NCBI RefSeq assembly: GCF_003347635.1 | Contig: NZ_QDFY01000002.1 | Coordinates: forward strand, 62,001 to 126,000 | DNA from: Sphingosinicella terrae | Lineage (GTDB): Bacteria; Pseudomonadota; Alphaproteobacteria; Sphingomonadales; Sphingomonadaceae | DNA length: 64,000 nucleotides | Direction: 5' to 3' | Part shown: piece after piece, positions 56,418-64,000 of the stretch | Numbering within the stretch: the stretch's first letter is position 1 | Layout: every line of letters starts with the position of its first letter | Notes under the pieces: model-generated | What the model was told of the DNA's origin: nothing | Database searches by the model: none | What the model saw: the letters and a program-made list of their open reading frames with translations, nothing else | Program-made: the position numbers and the translations under genes

Positions 56418-57698
56418 ATGGCCGACAAGATCGAGCGCCGCAACCGGCCGGCGCTCTCCCTTCACGTTCCCGAGCCGGACGCCCGGCCGGGGGACGAGCC
56501 CGACTTCAGCCGAATCCAGATTCCCGCCGCCGGCAGCGTGCCGCGGCCGGACGTGACGGCGCAGCCCGCCGAGACCCATCCGCTCTGCTTCACGATGGTG
56601 CGGGTGCTCGACGACGAGGCCAATGCGGTCGGTCCCTGGGATCCCCGGCTCGACCCGGACACGCTGCGCCGGATGCTGCGCGACATGATGATGGTGCGGG
56701 CGTTCGACGATCGCATGTATCGGGCGCAGCGCCAGGGCAAGACCAGCTTTTACATGAAGTCGACGGGCGAGGAGGCGGTCGCCGTCGGCGCGGCCCATGC
56801 CCTCGACCGTGAGGACATGTGCTTCCCGACCTATCGCCAGCCGGGCTTGCTGGTCGTGCGCGACTATCCGCTCGTCGACATGATGTGCCAGATCTACTCC
56901 AATCGCGGCGACAAGCTCCAGGGCCGTCAGCTGCCGATCATGTATTCCGACCGGGCGCACGGCTTCTTCACCATCTCCGGCAATCTCGCCACCCAGCTGC
57001 CGCAGGCGGTGGGCTGGGCGATGGCCTCCGCGATCAAGGGCGACAGCCGCATCGCCGCGACTTGGGTGGGCGAGGGATCGAGCGCCGAAGGCGACTTCCA
57101 CAGCGCCATGACCTTCTCCGGCGTCTATCGCGCGCCGGTGATCCTCAACCTCGTCAACAATCAGTGGGCGATCTCGAGCTTTGCCGGCATTGCCGGCGGT
57201 GAGCTCACCACCTTTGCGGCGCGGGCGGTCGGCTACGGCATTGCCGGCCTTCGCGTCGACGGGAACGATCCGCTCGCCGTCTATGCCGCGACCCTGTGGG
57301 CGGCGGACCGCGCCCGCTCCAATCTCGGGCCGACGCTGATCGAGCATTTCACCTACCGCAAGGAAGGCCATTCGACGAGCGACGACCCGGCCGCCTACCG
57401 CCCGCAGGGCGCCGGCGAGAAATGGCCGCTCGGCGACCCGATCCAGCGGCTGAAGCGGCACCTGATCAATCTCGGGGAGTGGAGCGACGAGCAGCACGAG
57501 TCCCTCCAGACCCAATTGTCGACCGAGGTCCGTGCCGCCCAGCGCGAGGCGGAGAAGCAGGGCGTGCTGGTCGCCTCGACCATCGACTTTCCGCACGACG
57601 TCAGGACCATGTTCGAGGACGTCTATGCCGAGATGCCGTGGCACCTGAAGGAGCAGCAGGCGCAGATGGCCGCCGAGCTGGAGACGAAGCGCAAATGA
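56418..57698 (+). CDS. bkdA: Branched-chain 2-oxoacid dehydrogenase E1 alpha subunit
   Basis: 426 residues. It decarboxylates the 2-oxo acids of Val, Leu and Ile with thiamine diphosphate and passes the acyl group to E2. The ThDP motif is GEGSSAEGDFHSAMTFSGVYRAPVILNLVNNQWAIS (GDG-like to NN). The phosphorylation-loop-like HSTSDDP and FYMKSTGEEAVAVGAAHAL are also conserved. The N-terminal extension with RPDV and HPLCFTMVRVLDDE is typical of branched-chain rather than pyruvate E1 alpha. Its TGA overlaps the ATG of the E1 beta gene. Confidence 0.95.
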   Translation: MADKIERRNRPALSLHVPEPDARPGDEPDFSRIQIPAAGSVPRPDVTAQPAETHPLCFTMVRVLDDEANAVGPWDPRLDPDTLRRMLRDMMMVRAFDDRMYRAQRQGKTSFYMKSTGEEAVAVGAAHALDREDMCFPTYRQPGLLVVRDYPLVDMMCQIYSNRGDKLQGRQLPIMYSDRAHGFFTISGNLATQLPQAVGWAMASAIKGDSRIAATWVGEGSSAEGDFHSAMTFSGVYRAPVILNLVNNQWAISSFAGIAGGELTTFAARAVGYGIAGLRVDGNDPLAVYAATLWAADRARSNLGPTLIEHFTYRKEGHSTSDDPAAYRPQGAGEKWPLGDPIQRLKRHLINLGEWSDEQHESLQTQLSTEVRAAQREAEKQGVLVASTIDFPHDVRTMFEDVYAEMPWHLKEQQAQMAAELETKRK

Positions 57699-58708
57699 CC
57701 GCGATGAACATGATCGAGGCGCTCAACTCGGCGCACGACGTGATGATGGCGCGCGACGACAATGTCGTCGTGATGGGCGAGGATGTCGGCTTTTTCGGCG
57801 GCGTGTTCCGCGTCACTGCCGGACTCCAGGACAAATATGGCCGCTCGCGCGTCTTCGACGCGCCGATTTCGGAGAACGGGATCATCGGCGTCGCCATCGG
57901 CATGGCGACCTATGGACTGCGGCCGGTCGCCGAGATCCAGTTCGCCGATTACATTTATCCCGGCTTCGACCAGGTCGTCTCGGAGGCGGCGCGGATCCGC
58001 TACCGGACGGCCGGGGAATGGTATGTACCGCTGACCATCCGCTCGCCTTATGGCGGCGGCATCTTCGGAGGACAGACCCACAGCCAGTCGCCCGAGGCCC
58101 TGTTCGCCCATGTCGCCGGCATCACGACCGTGATCCCGTCCAACCCCTATGATGCCAAGGGCCTGCTCATCTCCGCGATCGAGAGCGACGATCCGGTGGT
58201 CTTCTTCGAACCCAAGCGCATTTATAACGGCCCGTTCGACGGCTTCTTCGATCGACCGGTGACGCCCTGGTCGAAGGATCCCAGGGCCGAAGTGCCGGAA
58301 GGCTATTACACGGTTCCGATCGGCAAGGCCGCCATCGCCCGGGAAGGGCAGGCGCTCACCGTCCTCGCCTACGGGACCATGGTTCACGTCGCGATCGCGA
58401 CCGCCGAGGCGAACGGAATCGATGCCGAGGTCATCGATCTGAGGACGATCGTCCCGGTCGACATCGAGACGATCGAGCAGTCCGTGCGGAAGACCGGCCG
58501 CTGCGTCGTCGTTCACGAAGCGACGCGCACGGCCGGCTTCGGCGCGGAGTTGAGCGCGCTCGTGCAGGAGCGCTGCTTCTATCATCTCGAGGCGCCGGTG
58601 CAGCGCGCCGCGGGCTGGGACACGCCTTATCCGCATTCGCTGGAATGGGCCTATTTCCCCGGCCCGATCCGGCTCGGCACCGCGTTCAAGAAGGCACTGG
58701 AGGACTGA
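57695..58708 (+). CDS. bkdB: Branched-chain 2-oxoacid dehydrogenase E1 beta subunit
   Basis: 337 residues. It binds E2 and completes the ThDP site. Family motifs are VVVMGEDVGFFGGVFRVTAGL, the FDAPISENGIIGVAIGMATYG segment, EIQFADYIYPGFDQ, RSPYGGGIFGGQTHSQSPE, and VIDLRTIVPVD. GGVFRVTAGLQ and the gap pattern favour branched-chain over pyruvate dehydrogenase. The start ATG overlaps the E1 alpha stop; E2 follows six bases after the stop. Confidence 0.95.
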   Translation: MTAMNMIEALNSAHDVMMARDDNVVVMGEDVGFFGGVFRVTAGLQDKYGRSRVFDAPISENGIIGVAIGMATYGLRPVAEIQFADYIYPGFDQVVSEAARIRYRTAGEWYVPLTIRSPYGGGIFGGQTHSQSPEALFAHVAGITTVIPSNPYDAKGLLISAIESDDPVVFFEPKRIYNGPFDGFFDRPVTPWSKDPRAEVPEGYYTVPIGKAAIAREGQALTVLAYGTMVHVAIATAEANGIDAEVIDLRTIVPVDIETIEQSVRKTGRCVVVHEATRTAGFGAELSALVQERCFYHLEAPVQRAAGWDTPYPHSLEWAYFPGPIRLGTAFKKALED

Positions 58709-58714
58709 CCGGTC

Positions 58715-60166
58715 ATGGCCCGCTACGAATTCAAGCTGCCCGACATCGGCGAGGGCATCGCCGAGGCCGAGATCGTCGCCTGGCACGTCAAGGTCGGCGA
58801 CGAGATCGCCGAGGACCAGCCGATCGCGGACCTGATGACGGACAAGGCGACGGTCGAGATGGAATCGCCGGTGGCCGGGAAGGTGGTCGAGGTCGGCGGC
58901 ACGGTCGGCGATCAGGTCGCCATCGGCAGCGTGCTCATGGTCGTCGAGACCGAAGGCGAGGCGGACGCGCAAGCGCCGGAGGAGCCGCTCGCCGATGGGC
59001 TCGCGGAAGTCCCCGATGCGCTCGAGGTGCCGACCACCGACATCGAGCCGGACGAGCGGCGGACCCAGGCCGATCGCCGTGGCGCCGAAGCGGACCGGCG
59101 GTCAGAGGAAAGGGGCGGCGAGGATCGCAGAGTCGGCGAATGGCGGGCGTCGGCGGAGCCGACGGACGAAGATCGGCGGCAAGGCGATCGCCGTTCGGGT
59201 GAGGAGCGCCGCGCCCAAGAGCGCGCTAGCCCGGACCGCCGGCAGGGCGAACGGCGCGCCGGAGACGTGCCGGCCGAAGGGGAGACGGCGGCCGCGGCGG
59301 AGCCGATGGCGCGGCCGCTGGCTTCGCCCGCCGTTCGCCAGCGCGCCCGCGATCTCGGCATCGATCTCGCCGCGGTCAAGTTTTCGGGCGACCGCATCCG
59401 TCACGCCGATCTCGACGCCTACCTGCTCTACCAGGGTGGCGGTATGGCGCGCGGCCCGGTGGGCCGGCGCACGGACGAGGACGTCAAGGTCGTCGGACTT
59501 CGCCGACGCATCGCCGAGAATCTGCAGGAGGCAAAGCGCCGCATCCCGCACTTCACCTATGTCGACGAGGTCGACGTCACCGCGCTGGAACAGACCCGGG
59601 CGATGATGAATGCCGACCGCGGCGACAACCCCAAGCTCACGATGCTGCCTTTCCTGATCACGGGGATGTGCCGCACGCTGACGGACTATCCCCAGATCAA
59701 CGCGACGTTCGACGACGACGCAGGCATCATCCACCGTTCGGGCGCGGTCCACATGGGCATGGCGACCCAGACCGACAGCGGCCTCGCCGTGCCGGTCATC
59801 CGCCATGCCGAAAGCCTCGACGTCTGGGGTATCGCGCGCGAGATTCTCCGGCTGGCCGAGGCCACCCGCGCCGGCAAGGCGAGCCGTGAAGAGCTTTCCG
59901 GATCGACCATCACCATCTCGAGCCTTGGGCCGATGGGCGGGATCGTCTCGACGCCCGTCATCAATCGCCCCGAAGTGGCGATCATCGCCGTCAACAAGGT
60001 CAAGGAGATGCCGGTCGTCGTCGATGGCGAGCTCGAGATCCGCAAGATGATGAACCTGTCTCTGTCCTGCGACCATCGCGTCGTCGACGGCTGGGACGCG
60101 GCGAGCTTCATCCAGGACTTGAAGAAGCTGCTCGAGAACCCGCTGCGGCTGCTGTCGATGCGCTGA
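58715..60166 (+). CDS. Branched-chain 2-oxoacid dehydrogenase E2 (dihydrolipoamide acyltransferase) with charged linker
   Basis: 483 residues. The lipoyl domain (1-80) contains the modified lysine in LMTDKATVEMES. The peripheral subunit-binding domain (about 205-240) has ASPAVRQRARDLGIDLAAV. The catalytic domain ends with the active-site histidine in LSCDHRVVDGWDAASF. Between lipoyl and E1/E3-binding domains, residues about 110-190 are an extremely Arg/Asp/Glu/Gly-rich linker built on DRRxGDRR, GEERR and GERR repeats, quite unlike the usual Ala/Pro linker. No E3 gene follows; lpd is presumably elsewhere. Third gene of the operon. Confidence 0.93.
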   Translation: MARYEFKLPDIGEGIAEAEIVAWHVKVGDEIAEDQPIADLMTDKATVEMESPVAGKVVEVGGTVGDQVAIGSVLMVVETEGEADAQAPEEPLADGLAEVPDALEVPTTDIEPDERRTQADRRGAEADRRSEERGGEDRRVGEWRASAEPTDEDRRQGDRRSGEERRAQERASPDRRQGERRAGDVPAEGETAAAAEPMARPLASPAVRQRARDLGIDLAAVKFSGDRIRHADLDAYLLYQGGGMARGPVGRRTDEDVKVVGLRRRIAENLQEAKRRIPHFTYVDEVDVTALEQTRAMMNADRGDNPKLTMLPFLITGMCRTLTDYPQINATFDDDAGIIHRSGAVHMGMATQTDSGLAVPVIRHAESLDVWGIAREILRLAEATRAGKASREELSGSTITISSLGPMGGIVSTPVINRPEVAIIAVNKVKEMPVVVDGELEIRKMMNLSLSCDHRVVDGWDAASFIQDLKKLLENPLRLLSMR

Positions 60167-60200
60167 GGCTCATCCGCCTCCGTCCCGGTGGAACCCGATC

Positions 60201-60572
60201 TCAGAAGGGGAACAGCCGCCGCCGCCATTTGCCGCGCCGGCGGCCGGCCAGGTTCTCGATGAATCGCGCCAGCTTTCGATAGCTGATCTCGTCCTCGGCC
60301 CGGATCAGGAACGGGTCGCCGTCGCCCTCCGCGTGGACGGGCCAATTGCGTTCGAGCACGCGGATCGATCCGTCCGGAAACAGGCGCAGGCGCGGCGCCT
60401 TGCCGCGATGATCGAGCACGATCGACGTGTCCACGGTCGCGGTGCCGATCTGCGGCTTGTAGCCGCCGCGGACGAGCGCGTGCAGGCGCTCGAATCCGAG
60501 CGAGGCATTCCGATCGGCGACCGCTGGCGGGGGCGCTTCGTCGTCGTCCCAAAGCGGTCGCGCGCCGGCCAT
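60201..60572 (-). CDS. Conserved hypothetical basic protein
   Basis: 123 residues from MAGARPLWDDDEAP. The N-terminal acidic/proline part is followed by a basic beta-rich domain: YKPQIGTATVDTSIVLDHRGKAPRLRLFPDGSI and RVLERNWPVHAEG. The C-terminus is strongly basic (GRRRGKWRRRLFPF). It is convergent with the E2 gene (34 bases apart). Proteins of this size and pattern recur in sphingomonads, but no function is known to me. A longer upstream frame lacks an RBS. Confidence 0.65.
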   Translation of the reverse strand: MAGARPLWDDDEAPPPAVADRNASLGFERLHALVRGGYKPQIGTATVDTSIVLDHRGKAPRLRLFPDGSIRVLERNWPVHAEGDGDPFLIRAEDEISYRKLARFIENLAGRRRGKWRRRLFPF

Positions 60573-60763
60573 CTCAACCGCCTCCGGCCGCGGGACGGCG
60601 CTGCAGCGGCTTCCCGCCGAACGTGCGGCGGCTAAGGGCCAAATCTTTGAACACCGGTTTGCCGTCCTTCTCTGATGTAGCGGAGCAATACAGTCGGCAG
60701 GATGAGGCGGCAAGCGTCGCCCGCCAGGTTTCCGCTGCGTGCGAAGGACGCTAAGGCCCCGCC

Positions 60764-63085
60764 ATGCTCAAGAAGACCCAATCGCCTGATCTCGAAGCCC
60801 TGCGCCTGGTCGAAGAGCGCCTGCGTTGGCTGTCCTCCTGGACGATCCATCATGCCAATCACCTGCGCGAGAGTCCCGACGGTCTGAAGGTAGGCGGCCA
60901 TCAGGCCTCCTGCGCGTCGATGACGGCGATCATGGCGGCGCTCTATTTCCATGCGCTGGGGTCGAACGACAAGGTGGCGGTGAAGCCCCATGCGGGGCCC
61001 GTGCTCCACGCCATCCACTACCTGCTCGGCGGCCAGAGCCGCGAGCAGCTCGAGGCCTTCCGGGGCTTCGGCGGGGCGCAAAGCTATCCGAGCCGCACCA
61101 AGGACTGCATTCCGGTCGACTTCTCGACCGGATCGGTCGGCCTCGGCGTCGCCGTCACCGCCTTCGCCAGCCTGGTCCAGGACTATCTGCTCGCCCACGG
61201 CCTGATCGCGCCGGACCGGGTCGGCCGGATGGTGGCCCTGATGGGCGATGCCGAGCTCGACGAGGGCAATATCTACGAATGCCTGATCGAAGCGGCCAAG
61301 CACGATATCCGCAATTGCTGGTGGATCGTCGACTATAACCGCCAGTCGCTCGACGCGACCACCGCCGACCGGATGTTCGACCGCTTCGACGACATCTTCG
61401 AGACCTGCGGCTGGCGCGTCGTCACCCTCAAATATGGCAAGGCCCAGCAGGCCGCCTTCGAAGAGCCCGGCGGGGAGGCGATACGCGACTGGATCGACCG
61501 GACTCCCAATGCCGATTATGCGGCGCTGACCTATCTCGGCGGCGGCGCCTGGCGCGAGCGGTTGCTTCAGGATCTCGGCCACGGCGTGAAGCCGCTGCTC
61601 GACCGCCGCGACGACGAGATGCTGCAGGCGCTGATGACCAATCTCGGCGGCCACGACATCGCCTGCCTGGTCGAGGCGTTCGACGGGGCGCAGGACGATG
61701 TGCCCACCCTGTTCATCGCCTACACGATCAAGGGTTACGGACTGCCGTTCGCCGGCCATAAGGACAATCATTCCGGTCTGATGACGCCGACCCAGATCGC
61801 CGGATTTCGCGATGCCATGGGCATAAGCGAAGGCCAGGAATGGGAGAAATGGGCAGGCCTCGGCGGCAATGCCGCCGCAGCCGTGCAGGCGCTGGTCGAG
61901 CGCAGCCGCATCGCCCGTGAAAAGGCCGAGCGCGCCTGGAACGCGGCCGAGGTACCGGCAATTCCTGCCCCGACAGGCGAGGAGCAGTCCACCCAGGCCG
62001 CGTTCGGGCGCATCCTGCTCGACTTGTCCCGCAGCGGCAGCGCGCTCGCAAGCCGGATCGTCACGACGTCCCCTGACGTCACCGTCTCGACCAATCTCGG
62101 CGCCTGGGTGAACCAGCGCGGCCTGTTCCGCCGCGGCGAGCTCGCGGACGTCTTCGCCCAGGCTCGCATCCCGTCGGCGCAGAAATGGTCGGGGCACCAG
62201 GCGGGCCAGCATGTCGAGCTCGGCATCGCCGAGAACAACCTCTTCCTGATGCTGGCCGCCATGGGCCTCGCCGGGGACCTGTTCGGGGAGCGGCTCTTCC
62301 CGATCGGCACCGTCTACGACCCCTTCATCGCCCGCGGCCTCGATGCGCTCAACTATGCCTGCTACCAGGATGCACGCTTCCTGCTGGTGGCGACGCCCTC
62401 GGGCGTGACGCTCGGGCCGGAGGGCGGCGCCCACCAGTCGATCAACCCGCCGCTCATCGCGCTGGGCCAGCCGGGGCTGCGTCACTACGAGCCGGCTTAT
62501 GCGGACGAGCTCGCCTTGTTCATCGAAGAGGCTTTCCGGCTGATCCAGGATCCGGCGGGGGAAAGCGTCTATCTGCGCCTCACCACCCGCACGATCCGCC
62601 AGGTCGAGCGCGAGGATGAGAGCTGGAAGGCCGACGCGCTCGCCGGTGGCTATTGGCTGCGTCCGCCCGCACCCGGTGCGGAGGCAGCTTTGGTCTATTC
62701 AGGGGCGATGGCCCCGGAGGCGTTTGCCGCTTGGGAAGCGCTCGCGGACGATCTCCCCGGGCTGGGGCTGCTCGCCGTCACCTCGCCGGACCTGCTCCAT
62801 CGCGGCTGGAGCGACTCGCTCGCCGCCCGATGGGGCGGGCGCGCCCTGGCGCCTTCTCACGTCGAGCGACTGCTGGCGCCGCTGTCGCGGACCGCCGGGC
62901 TGGTGACCCTGATCGATGCCGCGCCGGCGTCATTGTCGTGGCTGGGCGGTGTCCTCGGTCACAAGGTGAGCCCGCTCGGCGTCGATCGCTTCGGCCAAAC
63001 CGGCAATCTGCCCGCTCTCTACCGCACCTATCGTCTCGATGCCGATGCCGTCGTCGAGGCCTGCGCGGAGCTGTTCCTGCGCTAA
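60764..63085 (+). CDS. AceE/transketolase-like thiamine diphosphate enzyme
   Basis: 773 residues, smaller than E. coli AceE (about 887). The ThDP motif is ALMGDAELDEGNIYECLIEAAKHDIRNCWWIVDYNRQSLD (GDxE...N form). A single chain contains all three transketolase-like domains, as in homodimeric pyruvate dehydrogenase E1; conserved are KPHAGPVLHAIHYLLGG, GHKDNHSGLMT and ENNLFLMLAAMGLAG. It probably acts on pyruvate or another 2-oxo acid or sugar. It has no E2 partner next door; the gene lies 598 bases after the branched-chain E2 gene, with one minus-strand gene between. Confidence 0.9.
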   Translation: MLKKTQSPDLEALRLVEERLRWLSSWTIHHANHLRESPDGLKVGGHQASCASMTAIMAALYFHALGSNDKVAVKPHAGPVLHAIHYLLGGQSREQLEAFRGFGGAQSYPSRTKDCIPVDFSTGSVGLGVAVTAFASLVQDYLLAHGLIAPDRVGRMVALMGDAELDEGNIYECLIEAAKHDIRNCWWIVDYNRQSLDATTADRMFDRFDDIFETCGWRVVTLKYGKAQQAAFEEPGGEAIRDWIDRTPNADYAALTYLGGGAWRERLLQDLGHGVKPLLDRRDDEMLQALMTNLGGHDIACLVEAFDGAQDDVPTLFIAYTIKGYGLPFAGHKDNHSGLMTPTQIAGFRDAMGISEGQEWEKWAGLGGNAAAAVQALVERSRIAREKAERAWNAAEVPAIPAPTGEEQSTQAAFGRILLDLSRSGSALASRIVTTSPDVTVSTNLGAWVNQRGLFRRGELADVFAQARIPSAQKWSGHQAGQHVELGIAENNLFLMLAAMGLAGDLFGERLFPIGTVYDPFIARGLDALNYACYQDARFLLVATPSGVTLGPEGGAHQSINPPLIALGQPGLRHYEPAYADELALFIEEAFRLIQDPAGESVYLRLTTRTIRQVEREDESWKADALAGGYWLRPPAPGAEAALVYSGAMAPEAFAAWEALADDLPGLGLLAVTSPDLLHRGWSDSLAARWGGRALAPSHVERLLAPLSRTAGLVTLIDAAPASLSWLGGVLGHKVSPLGVDRFGQTGNLPALYRTYRLDADAVVEACAELFLR

Positions 63086-63095
63086 GTCTTCCGAC

Positions 63096-64000
63096 TCAAG
63101 CCTGCCCGTCGCCCGGGAGCTTCGTCGCGGTGTGCAGCGCTTCCTGGACGTAGAGACGCTTCACCATCACGTAGAGCACGACGGTCAGCGGCGCCGCCAG
63201 GATGAGACCGACGATGCCGAAGATCAGTCCGCCGGCGACTAGGGCGAAGAGCAAAAGGGCAGGGGGCAGATCCACTGCCCGCTGCTGCACCAGCGGCTCC
63301 AGGACATTGCCCTCGAACTGCTGGATCGCGAGGAAGAGCAACGCAGTCCAGATCGCGGCCTGCGGGCTTCCGGCGAAGGCGAGCAGGATCGCCGGCACCG
63401 CCGCGACGATCGGGCCGATGAAGGGCACGAATTCGAGCAGGGCGGCGAGCAGCGCCAGCGCCAGCGCCGAGGGCACGCCGATCAGCGCCAGCCCTATCCA
63501 GGTCAGCAGCCCGACGACCGTCATCGACACCAGCCGCCCGAGCAGCCATAGCCGCAGCGCCCGTCCGCTCGCTTCGATGGCGTCCGCGGCAAGCCCGCGG
63601 CCGCGTTCGGGGACCAGCTTGATCATCCCGACCCGGTAGAGATCGGGCTGCGAGGCGAGGTAGATTCCGCCGACGACGACGAGCAGGGTGTCGGCGATGC
63701 CGTTGCCGACGCTGACGGCGAGGCTGCCGACATTGGAGACGACGCCGCCGCCCGAGCCCAGGCTCGCGGTCCACTCCCGGACCGTATCTCCCAGTCCCCA
63801 GGCGTCCAGGCGCGCCTCCAGCGCGCTCCAGGCGGCGGGGACCTGCTCGCTCAGCGCTTCCGCCTGCAGGGCCGCCTGCGCGCCGAAGGTCCAGAAAGCG
63901 CCGACGACGATCCCGATGACGATCAGGACGGCGGCGGTGAGCGCCGCCCAATCTGGAAGGCCGAGGCGCCGCCGGATCGGCGCCGCGACGATGTTGAGGA
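63096..64000 (-). CDS. AI-2E family transporter, 5' end missing
   Basis: The frame runs open to the right edge of the window, so the N-terminus is missing; about 301 residues remain. Upstream of an internal ATG at 63626 it continues with YLASQPDLYRVG, which is typical of the family. Membrane segments and the signature LEFVPFIGPIVAAVPAILLA, LLFLAIQQFEGNVLEPLVQQRAVDLPPALLLFALV and GIVGLILAAPLTVVLYV are complete. Members export autoinducer-2 (TqsA) or act in Na+/H+ exchange; substrate here unknown. It converges with the AceE-like gene ten bases apart. Confidence 0.93.
   Translation of the reverse strand, partial: LNIVAAPIRRRLGLPDWAALTAAVLIVIGIVVGAFWTFGAQAALQAEALSEQVPAAWSALEARLDAWGLGDTVREWTASLGSGGGVVSNVGSLAVSVGNGIADTLLVVVGGIYLASQPDLYRVGMIKLVPERGRGLAADAIEASGRALRLWLLGRLVSMTVVGLLTWIGLALIGVPSALALALLAALLEFVPFIGPIVAAVPAILLAFAGSPQAAIWTALLFLAIQQFEGNVLEPLVQQRAVDLPPALLLFALVAGGLIFGIVGLILAAPLTVVLYVMVKRLYVQEALHTATKLPGDGQA

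Noticed and set aside
60632-62485. 617-codon minus-strand frame antisense to the AceE-like gene
   Set aside because: Composition is that of a mirrored frame; the plus-strand enzyme has all ThDP motifs.

Overview
The window is high-GC chromosomal DNA of an alphaproteobacterium, most likely a sphingomonad (Sphingomonas/Sphingosinicella-type). The evidence is a CcrM-type GANTC methyltransferase with GANTC sites and a CtrA-like box in front of it, a split LigD repair system, a FixLJ-like two-component pair, many DUF families common in sphingomonads, dense ATGA/TGATG gene overlaps and strong GC skew in third codon positions. I saw no rRNA, tRNA, CRISPR array, insertion sequence or phage gene. It reads as ordinary core and semi-core chromosome with a few lineage-specific inserts.

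Layout. 1-8.5 kb: the end of a probable type II secretion GspN gene, a secreted repeat protein, a HAD phosphatase/YihY pair on the minus strand, then a fused 5-oxoprolinase overlapping folP. 8.5-11 kb: two small minus-strand regulatory operons, SRPBCC-ArsR and DUF2141-membrane protein-winged helix, each preceded by a clear dyad. 11-17 kb: L,D-transpeptidase, GFA protein, phosphodiester glycosidase, SDR, an orphan YtrA-type GntR regulator, a MliC-like protein and a membrane protein. 17-26 kb: acyl-CoA dehydrogenase, tsaC, a FixJ-FixL-like-MsrA operon, and the separated polymerase and ligase parts of LigD. 26-33 kb: two more L,D-transpeptidases, an FAD/Rieske oxidoreductase, a DUF4383 protein, a dicarboxylate symporter, and glmM-DUF1272-thiD. 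33.8-37 kb: rnhB, ccrM and an OmpR-type response regulator.

37-45 kb is one gene of about 8 kb for a 2,679-residue RTX protein. It has a beta-helix, a polyproline hinge, an HExxHxxGxxD metalloprotease domain, cadherin-like repeats and calcium-binding nonapeptides. 45-48 kb holds a DUF969-DUF979-DUF2891 operon. 48-51.3 kb holds small stress proteins and a phage-shock (psp) operon that starts at a near-consensus sigma-54 promoter and ends at an intrinsic terminator. 51.3-55.5 kb holds a translationally coupled cytochrome P450 and a large membrane-anchored DyP-type peroxidase. 55.8-63 kb holds a phosphatase lipoprotein, the branched-chain 2-oxoacid dehydrogenase operon (E1 alpha, E1 beta and an E2 with a very unusual charged linker), and an AceE/transketolase-like enzyme. 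The window closes inside an AI-2E family transporter.

Themes: envelope maintenance (three L,D-transpeptidases, psp operon, MliC-like inhibitor, giant surface protein), redox chemistry (MsrA with a two-component system, P450-DyP, FAD/Rieske) and cell-cycle methylation. The strongest candidates for undescribed biology are the P450-DyP membrane module, the DUF969/DUF979/DUF2891 operon, the RTX metalloprotease-adhesin and the arginine/acid repeat linker of the E2 subunit. All product calls come from reading the translated sequence by eye; no database search was run.
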